Assembly: GCA_036505275.1 (NCBI GenBank)
Contig: DASXTS010000503.1
Coordinates: 1 to 10,074, forward strand
Origin: DASXTS01 sp036505275
Lineage (GTDB): Bacteria; Actinomycetota; Actinomycetes; Mycobacteriales; Pseudonocardiaceae
Direction: 5' to 3'
DNA: 10,074 bases
The notes under the pieces: generated by a model
What the model saw: only the letters and a program-made list of their open reading frames with translations
The model's database searches: none
Told to the model about the DNA's origin: nothing
Translations under genes and position numbers: made by a program
Part shown: one piece after another, positions 5,867 through 10,074 of the stretch
Layout of the letters: the number at the start of each line of letters is the position of its first letter
Numbering within the stretch: position 1 is the first letter of the stretch

Positions 5867-6373
5867 ATGGCCGATCGCAACTACGAGGACGTGGCGAAGT
5901 ACGGGCTCGACGAAGCCGCCGAGGCCGAACTGCTCGCCAAGCAGAACGAGTGCACCTTCATCTGGAGCAACAAGGAGGGGCACCCGGTCGGCGTGATCAT
6001 GAACTACGTGTTCCGGGACGGGCGGTTCTGGCTGACCTCCGCCACGCAACGGGCGCGGGTGCCTGCGGTGCGCCGCGATCCCAGGGTCAGCATCGCGATC
6101 AGCTCAAAGGGCTCCGGCATCAACACCCGCAAGTCGCTCACCTACAAGGGCCGCTGCATCGTCCACGAAGACGAAGAGACCAGTGCCTGGTTCTACCCGG
6201 CCCTCGCCACGGCCGTCCGCCCGGGCGATCCCGACGCCCAGGCCGCGTTCGTGCGGCATCTCGACTCACCGAACCGGGTGGTGCTCGAGGTCGTGCCGGA
6301 GGGCCGGATCGGGTTCGACAGCACGCAGATGTGGCGCGACACCCCCGACGCCGCGCGTAAGGACACCCCCTAA
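5867..6373 (+). CDS. Pyridoxamine 5'-phosphate oxidase-like split-barrel flavin/F420 protein
   Basis: Protein of 168 residues. The split beta-barrel core runs from about residue 20 to 150: Asn-Lys-Glu-Gly-His-Pro-Val-Gly starts the first hairpin, Asp-Gly-Arg-Phe-Trp-Leu-Thr-Ser forms the next strands, then Arg-Val-Pro-Ala-Val-Arg-Arg-Asp-Pro-Arg-Val-Ser with the Arg/Lys cluster usual for binding the cofactor phosphate. Actinobacterial members use FMN or F420 as reductases or as flavin/F420-binding proteins; true PNPOx activity is unlikely in this setting. ATG 5867 is two bases after the previous stop, with AAGGA at 5854-5858. It forms an operon with the ALDH and NTF2-like genes. The TAA at 6371-6373 overlaps the end of the opposing gene. 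An F420 role would pair with the LLM-class enzyme in the same cluster. Confidence 0.88.
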   Translation: MADRNYEDVAKYGLDEAAEAELLAKQNECTFIWSNKEGHPVGVIMNYVFRDGRFWLTSATQRARVPAVRRDPRVSIAISSKGSGINTRKSLTYKGRCIVHEDEETSAWFYPALATAVRPGDPDAQAAFVRHLDSPNRVVLEVVPEGRIGFDSTQMWRDTPDAARKDTP

Positions 6374-6807
6374 AGGCCGAGCACGGCGGGGTTGCCGTCG
6401 GTCCACATCGCTTCCAGCCGCCGCTCGCGGATCTTCCAGCCGTCCCCGGTGCGGACGAACTGGTCGCGGTAGCGGCCGGCGAAGATGAACTTCTCGCCCC
6501 CCTCGGTGCCGGCCTTGACGTGCTGCGCCTGGAGGTAGCACACCGACTGCGCGTTGTCCCCGTTCAGGGTCACGATGACATTTCCGATCAGGTGCTGCGT
6601 CGCGGTCAGCGGCGTCACCGTGGAGCGGCAGGCGTCCTCGATGGCCTGGTAGCCCTGACTCGGAGCAAGATCCCCCAGAAAGGCGTTCGCGTCGGGCGTG
6701 AAGCAGGTGGCGAGCGTCGCCCAGTCGCGGTTGTCGATGGCGATCCCGTAGCGGTAGCAGACCTCGGCGATCTCCTGCTTGTCCTGGACTGGGGTCGGGT
6801 CGGGCAT
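6370..6807 (-). CDS. NTF2-like (SnoaL_4-type) protein, probable dehydratase/isomerase fold
   Basis: Protein of 145 residues, all of it NTF2-like domain. Tyr20, Asp25 and His72 have the Tyr-x4-Asp and later His spacing that I recall for scytalone dehydratase and bile-acid 7-alpha-dehydratase BaiE. This suggests general acid/base dehydration or isomerisation on a cyclic or polyketide-like substrate. The segment Phe-Ala-Gly-Arg-Tyr-Arg-Asp followed by Gly-Asp-Gly-Trp-Lys-Ile closes the sheet. ATG at 6805-6807 has GAGAGGA (complement of 6815-6821) as ribosome-binding site and follows the other minus-strand NTF2-like gene by 16 bases, so they share a transcript. Its TAG overlaps the plus-strand TAA by 3 bases of a shared CTAA, a tail-to-tail overlap with no terminator between. 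The fold is secure; the reaction is inference. Confidence 0.87.
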   Translation of the reverse strand: MPDPTPVQDKQEIAEVCYRYGIAIDNRDWATLATCFTPDANAFLGDLAPSQGYQAIEDACRSTVTPLTATQHLIGNVIVTLNGDNAQSVCYLQAQHVKAGTEGGEKFIFAGRYRDQFVRTGDGWKIRERRLEAMWTDGNPAVLGL

Positions 6808-6823
6808 GTCTGATGTCCTCTCG

Positions 6824-7378
6824 TCAGGCCTCGGCGATGCGGTAGCTCAGGTCCGTCCGGTCACGTCGGCCGAGCACGGCATGCGGGTGCGTGGGCAGGT
6901 AGTCGTCCGCGGTCGGCTCGGTCCGAGCCCAGTCGACGATCTCGGTCCGGTGCGCGATCCGCCAGTCGCCGTCACGGCACTCGTAGCGGTCGACGTACCG
7001 CCCGCAGATGAACAGGTCGGTCCGCGCGCCGCCGTGCCCGTCTGTGGCCGACACGCGGTGGAACGCCTGGAAGTACACCTCGCCCGTGGCGCGGCGGACC
7101 GGTTGTCCCACCGCTTCCGGACCGAACCAGAGGTTGATCTGGCCGAGGAAGTGCTGGTTCGTCTCGTGGCCGGACAGCGCGCGCATCGCCATGGCGACGA
7201 AGTCGTCCGGACCGCCGCGGAAGGCGCCGTAGTGCGTCGTGGCGTCGTCGTGGAACACCGAGCGCAGCAACTCCGCGTCGCGCCGGTCGAGGCCCCGCAG
7301 GTAGGTCCCGGACAGCCGCACCAGCCCGTCGCGATCCAGCAGCCGCTGCAGGGCAGCGTCGTCCGGACGGTCGGTCAT
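6824..7378 (-). CDS. NTF2-like (SnoaL_4-type) protein, first gene of the minus-strand pair
   Basis: Protein of 184 residues. The NTF2-like domain covers about residues 10-155, with a polar C-terminal tail of about 30 residues (Pro-Thr-His-Pro-His-Ala-Val-Leu-Gly). Tyr26, Asp31 and His76 match the Tyr/Asp/His layout of the downstream relative, with Asp-to-His spacing of 45 here and 47 there, so it may also be a dehydratase or isomerase. The segment Phe-Ile-Cys-Gly-Arg-Tyr-Val-Asp-Arg-Tyr, then Asp-Gly-Asp-Trp-Arg-Ile, is the conserved end of the fold. ATG at 7376-7378 has AAAGGG five bases upstream. It is divergent from the epimerase gene across a repeat-bearing 110-base control region. The two products could act as separate enzymes or a hetero-oligomer; sequence does not decide. 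Confidence 0.87.
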   Translation of the reverse strand: MTDRPDDAALQRLLDRDGLVRLSGTYLRGLDRRDAELLRSVFHDDATTHYGAFRGGPDDFVAMAMRALSGHETNQHFLGQINLWFGPEAVGQPVRRATGEVYFQAFHRVSATDGHGGARTDLFICGRYVDRYECRDGDWRIAHRTEIVDWARTEPTADDYLPTHPHAVLGRRDRTDLSYRIAEA

Positions 7379-7394
7379 GGTGCCCTTTCTAAGG

Positions 7395-7424
7395 ACTATG
7401 TTTGGTAACTACGGCGTTTGGTAA
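7395..7424 (-). promoter_or_regulatory. Possible promoter of the minus-strand NTF2-like pair
   Basis: On the minus strand TTACCA (complement of 7419-7424) and CATAGT (complement of 7395-7400) are 18 bases apart, each a moderate match to sigma70 boxes. The leader would be very short. Both copies of the 16-bp repeat overlap this promoter, so a protein bound there would block it. Confidence 0.4.
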
Positions 7425-7476
7425 CTACGGCGAATGATCCCGCCGGGCGCAGCCGCGGTCCAGCGGGTAACCAAAC
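7400..7476. repeat. 16-bp perfect tandem repeat plus inverted partial copy (putative operator)
   Basis: GTTTGGTAACTACGGC occurs at 7400-7415 and immediately again at 7416-7431. An inverted partial copy, ACCAAAC, is at 7470-7476 next to the palindrome GGTAACC (7466-7472), just before the epimerase ribosome-binding site. The region is much less GC-rich than its surroundings and lies exactly between divergent genes, so a shared regulator binding site is likely. Confidence 0.6.
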
Positions 7477-7488
7477 CTGGGAGGAGCC

Positions 7489-8487
7489 ATGGGCTCGCTC
7501 GTCCTCGGCGGTTCCACCTTCGTGGGTCGTCGCCTCGTCCAGCGGCTCGTAGACCAGGGCGCCGAGGTCAGCGTGCTCAACCGCGGTCGCACCGCGAGCG
7601 CGCTGCCGCCTGGGGTCGGCCGCCTCATCGCCGACCGCACGGACTCCGCCTCGATGCGTGCGGCCCTCGACGGCACCGAATGGGACGCCGTCTACGACGT
7701 CTCGGGCTTCGTCCAGGTGGCCGGTGGCTCGCCGATCTCACAGCTGCTGGGACTGCTCGACGGGCGGGTCGGCGCCTACGTCTTCGTCTCGTCGGTCATG
7801 GCCTACCAGCCGACCCCGCTCATGCCGTGGACGGAGGACCAGCCGACGTCGACGGATCCGCCGACGAAGTACGGCGGCTTCAAGGCGTACGCCGAGGGCG
7901 AGATCCTCGAGCGGCACCGGCGCACCGGCTTCCCCGGCAGCATCGCCCGCCCCGCGGCGATCTACGGCCCGGACAACAACATCCTCGACATGGAGACCGC
8001 CATGTTCCTACGGCTGCGACGGCGCCTGCCGATCCTGCTGCCGCACGGCGGTCTGGTCGTCGGGAACTACGGCCACGTGGACGACCTCTGCGCGCTCCTC
8101 GTCGCGATGGCGGCGTCGAACGAGGTGGCCGGCGAGGTGGTCAACGCCACCGGCCAGGCCGTCACGACCGCCGGCTATGTACGGATCCTCGCCGAGATCG
8201 TCGGCGTCGAACCGGACGTCCACCTCGTGCCGGACGGCGTCCTCGGCGCCGCGCCTGGACCGCTGTTCGGGCATCTGTTCGGCGTCAAGCACCACGCCGT
8301 GCTCTCCACGGAGAAGGCGCGCCGGCTGAACCTGCCAGCGGAGCGCGGTTTCGTCGGCGGCCACCGGCAGACCTACGAGTGGTTCCTGTCCTCACCGCTC
8401 GCCGACGGACCCGACGCGATGGCGGACCCGGTCTGGGGCGCGGGTTACGACTTCGCGGCCGAGGCGAAGGCGCTGGCGCTGCTATGA
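7489..8487 (+). CDS. NAD-dependent epimerase/dehydratase (extended SDR)
   Basis: Extended short-chain dehydrogenase of 332 residues, cytoplasmic. It opens with the Rossmann motif Leu-Gly-Gly-Ser-Thr-Phe-Val-Gly, and Leu-Asn-Arg-Gly-Arg after strand two suggests NADP(H) or NAD. Val-Ser-Ser-Val-Met-Ala-Tyr holds the active-site Ser. Tyr-Gly-Gly-Phe-Lys provides the catalytic Tyr-x3-Lys. The Arg-Pro-Ala-x-Ile-Tyr-Gly-Pro stretch and Gly-His-Val-Asp-Asp-Leu mark the family's substrate half. Relatives act on nucleotide sugars or as reductases, or resemble chloroplast RNA-binding SDRs. With no sugar genes here, a small-molecule redox role seems more likely. The start is ATG 7489, with GGAGGAG at 7480-7486 very close to it. 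The stop overlaps the next start as ATGA. The divergent control region with repeats lies immediately upstream. Confidence 0.9.
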   Translation: MGSLVLGGSTFVGRRLVQRLVDQGAEVSVLNRGRTASALPPGVGRLIADRTDSASMRAALDGTEWDAVYDVSGFVQVAGGSPISQLLGLLDGRVGAYVFVSSVMAYQPTPLMPWTEDQPTSTDPPTKYGGFKAYAEGEILERHRRTGFPGSIARPAAIYGPDNNILDMETAMFLRLRRRLPILLPHGGLVVGNYGHVDDLCALLVAMAASNEVAGEVVNATGQAVTTAGYVRILAEIVGVEPDVHLVPDGVLGAAPGPLFGHLFGVKHHAVLSTEKARRLNLPAERGFVGGHRQTYEWFLSSPLADGPDAMADPVWGAGYDFAAEAKALALL

Positions 8488-9656
8488 CGGCCTTCGTCGA
8501 CGACGCCACGGTGCACGCCGCCAGGGACCGGGCGGCCCTCCTGCCGCTCACCCCAGCCGAGGCGCAGCGCTGGCGCCAGGTCGCGGCCTATGTCGAGGCG
8601 CGCAAGCCGGACCCGACGCCGGAACGCGCGGCGGCGCTGCGTGACCTGCTCGGCATGCCCGACGCAACCGACACCGAGGCACTGGATGCAGCGGGCCGGC
8701 TCCTCGCCGACGCGGTCAGCGCAGCCGAGCCGCCGCCGGGAGCCGAGCGGGTGCGGGAGGCGTGCCTGCGGTGGTTCGAGGAGGATGTCACCGAGGGTGC
8801 CCCGCTGCTCGAGCTGTTCACCGGGCACCACCGCGATCCGGAGGGCGGCCCACCGCCCACCGACCCCGATCTGGTGCGGCGGCTGGGGGAGTGGCTCTCG
8901 CCGCGGGCCGGCGGCGGAGCCGTGCTCGAGGACGCCACCATCATCTCGGGCGGCTTCAGCCGGCTCATGCTCGACGTGCGCTGGACGGGGGGCCAGACAC
9001 ATTCAAGGGGCGTCTGCCGCATCGAGCAGGACGGCATGTTCGCCACCGAGGGCCGGCGCGAGGCGGCGGTCATGCGGATCGTCGGCGAACAGGGCTACCC
9101 GGTGCCGGCGATTCTCTGGGAGGAGCCGGACCGGGCGTTCGTCGGCCACCCGTTCTTCGTCATGGAGCATGTCGCCGGCCAGGCACGCACCGACGAGCAG
9201 GGCCTGGACGACATGCTGCGTGCGGTGTCCGCGCTGCACCACCTTGGCCCCGTGGCCGTGGCCCGGGTCGCCGCGCTCGACGGCGTCCCCGACACCAGCC
9301 GGCCAGAGGCGGCCATCGACGCCCAGCTTCGGCACTGGAACGGCGTGTACCGCTCGGCGGTCGCCCACCCGATCCCGCTGCTCGAGCGCTCCTTCGCGTG
9401 GCTACGCGCGAACCTGCGCCCGACCGGCCCCTCCGTCATCGTGCACGGCGACCCTGGCCCCGGCAATGCATTGCAGAACGAGAAGGGCGTCGCGGCCGTG
9501 ATCGACTGGGAGTTCGCGCACGCCGGGGACGCCGCCGAGGACTGGGCGTACCTCGCGCTGATCCGCGGCCGGAAGCTGGGCTCCCCACAGCAGTGGAAGG
9601 ACCGCCTGGCCGCGACGGTCGGGGTTGAGTACGACCAGCCGACCTGGGACGCCTAG
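8484..9656 (+). CDS. APH-fold phosphotransferase (acyl-CoA-dehydrogenase-associated kinase type), truncated by in-frame TAG
   Basis: Aminoglycoside-phosphotransferase-like kinase, 390 residues up to an in-frame TAG. Residues 1 to about 130 are a charged, helical extension without recognised motif. The kinase N-lobe follows (Gly-Gly-Phe-Ser-Arg, then Cys-Arg-Ile-Glu-Gln-Asp, then Glu-Ala-Ala-Val-Met-Arg and Pro-Val-Pro-Ala-Ile-Leu-Trp). The hinge is Phe-Val-Met-Glu-His. The catalytic loop is His321-Gly-Asp323-Pro-Gly-Pro-Gly-Asn328, and the metal-binding motif is Asp341-Trp-Glu. These are all intact. Related LvaA and the kinase domains of ACAD10/11 phosphorylate hydroxyacyl-CoAs, so a hydroxylated acyl-CoA or alcohol is a reasonable substrate guess, not resistance to antibiotics. 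The ATG at 8484 overlaps the epimerase stop. The TAG at 9654-9656 falls between Asp-Ala and Glu-Ala-Phe, where TGG (Trp) is the likely ancestral codon. The missing piece is the last helices of the C-lobe, so activity is uncertain. Confidence 0.85.
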   Translation: MTAFVDDATVHAARDRAALLPLTPAEAQRWRQVAAYVEARKPDPTPERAAALRDLLGMPDATDTEALDAAGRLLADAVSAAEPPPGAERVREACLRWFEEDVTEGAPLLELFTGHHRDPEGGPPPTDPDLVRRLGEWLSPRAGGGAVLEDATIISGGFSRLMLDVRWTGGQTHSRGVCRIEQDGMFATEGRREAAVMRIVGEQGYPVPAILWEEPDRAFVGHPFFVMEHVAGQARTDEQGLDDMLRAVSALHHLGPVAVARVAALDGVPDTSRPEAAIDAQLRHWNGVYRSAVAHPIPLLERSFAWLRANLRPTGPSVIVHGDPGPGNALQNEKGVAAVIDWEFAHAGDAAEDWAYLALIRGRKLGSPQQWKDRLAATVGVEYDQPTWDA

Positions 9657-9812
9657 GAGGCGTTCAACTCGGTCAAGGGCGCCTGCGTGAACCTGACCGC
9701 GCTGGACGTCTTCCGCCGCACCGGGCGGCCCACCCCCGACCTCCTCGCCATCGGCGTGGCCGTGCACCTGCGCTTCCTCAAGCGCGCCGTCGAGCTCACC
9801 GCACTCGGCTAA
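9657..9812 (+). pseudogene. Detached C-terminal segment of the phosphotransferase
   Basis: In the same frame after the TAG, 51 codons remain open to a TAA at 9810-9812. They read Glu-Ala-Phe-Asn-Ser-Val-Lys-Gly-Ala-Cys and on through Ala-Leu-Asp-Val-Phe-Arg-Arg-Thr-Gly-Arg-Pro to a Leu-Lys-Arg-Ala-Val-Glu-Leu end. Codon use is as GC-biased as in the kinase, and the composition fits the terminal helices of that family. No start with a suitable ribosome-binding site exists; the nearest GTG (9687) is 26 bases from AGGAGG. It is therefore the severed tail of the kinase unless the TAG is read through or is a sequencing error. Confidence 0.75.
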
Positions 9813-9999
9813 GGTCTGTCTCGCGGATCTTTGGCCTGCTGCGCGGCGCCCAGATGACGCTCGGGCATTGCCTCTACGCCGGCGGGCGTGGGCATGCGTT
9901 GCCTCCTGTCCAGAGCTCCGCTATGCCCTCGTCGTCCGCCTTGCGGTGTGCATTCATCTGGATTGCCGCTCGCGACGGCCACGATCCACGAGACAGGCC
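9813..9999. mobile_element. MITE-like non-coding element with long imperfect terminal inverted repeats
   Basis: GGTCTGTCTCGCGGATC (9813-9829) and the complement of 9983-9999 match at 15 of 17 positions. Similarity of the arms continues inward, with gaps, to CCAGATGA on the left (ending 9857) and TCATCTGG on the right (starting 9954), giving arms of about 45 bases and a total of about 187. No open reading frame of note lies inside. A TA dinucleotide borders each side (9810-9811 and 10001-10002), with one unmatched base between it and each arm, compatible with a TA or TAA target duplication. This suggests a miniature transposon or a deleted insertion sequence; a family name cannot be given. Confidence 0.6.
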
Positions 10000-10074
10000 G
10001 TAATGCGGGTACGGCGCCGCGGGATTGTGCGGGGCCGCTTCTCGCAGGTCAAGGGCGCCTTGCGGCGTCGCCTT
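10000..10074. other. Window edge without a supported gene
   Basis: No convincing gene is visible. A frame from ATG 10003 to the edge is open but gives an arginine-rich peptide without a ribosome-binding site, so I do not call it. AAGGGCGCCTT at 10053-10063 is a short inverted repeat. Confidence 0.4.

Noticed and set aside
7434..8483. Upstream extension of the kinase frame through the epimerase gene
   Set aside because: The extension is an Arg/Pro-rich shadow; the ATGA overlap at 8484 is the natural start.
8484..9656. Antibiotic-resistance aminoglycoside phosphotransferase
   Set aside because: The fold is shared, but the long N-terminal extension, catabolic context and similarity to acyl-CoA-associated kinases argue against resistance.
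10003..10074. Possible start of a new gene at the window edge
   Set aside because: Arg-rich translation, no ribosome-binding site, and it starts at the border of the inverted-repeat element; too short to support.

Overview
The window is very GC-rich, with strongly G/C-biased third codon positions, GTG/CTG starts and tightly overlapping genes. It encodes an F420-type luciferase-like oxidoreductase and a split-barrel flavin/F420 protein. Together these point to an actinomycete of the Pseudonocardia/Frankia/Amycolatopsis/Mycobacterium type; the genus cannot be fixed from sequence alone. The content is that of an accessory catabolic or biotransformation cluster for a hydrophobic or cyclic substrate. 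No regulator, transporter, rRNA, tRNA or CRISPR array is visible.

Layout. (1) 1-2732, plus strand: the 3' end of an unidentified gene, two 81-residue paralogous proteins of unknown function, a Rieske non-heme iron oxygenase alpha subunit and a short-chain dehydrogenase. Junctions are overlapping or very close, so this looks like one transcript. The oxygenase and the dehydrogenase both seem to start at CTG codons that overlap the preceding stop as CTGA. (2) 2733-2818: a convergent gap with a 14-bp tandem repeat. (3) 2819-3727, minus strand: an LLM-class flavin/F420 oxidoreductase. It diverges from (4), and the gap between them holds a good minus-strand promoter with an operator-like inverted repeat over its expected start point. 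(4) 3898-6373, plus strand: aldehyde dehydrogenase, an NTF2-like (SnoaL) protein and a split-barrel flavin/F420 protein. (5) 6370-7378, minus strand: two NTF2-like proteins that keep a scytalone-dehydratase/BaiE-type Tyr/Asp/His set. Their last gene overlaps the end of block 4 tail to tail. (6) 7379-7488: a divergent control region with a perfect 16-bp tandem repeat and an inverted partial copy. (7) 7489-9812, plus strand: a NAD-dependent epimerase/dehydratase and an APH-fold kinase of the acyl-CoA-associated type. An in-frame TAG interrupts the kinase 51 codons before its natural end. (8) 9813-10074: a non-coding tail containing an approximately 187-bp element with long imperfect terminal inverted repeats, resembling a MITE.

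How the genes may work together (inference): the Rieske enzyme hydroxylates or demethylates the substrate, and the SDR and epimerase-like enzymes oxidise or rearrange the alcohol. The LLM and split-barrel proteins carry out F420/FMN redox steps, the NTF2-fold proteins dehydrate or isomerise, and the aldehyde dehydrogenase makes the acid. The kinase-like protein could phosphorylate a hydroxyl for elimination, as LvaA does on 4-hydroxyacyl-CoA. No Rieske ferredoxin or reductase is encoded here. The most novel element is the pair of tiny paralogues directly before the oxygenase.
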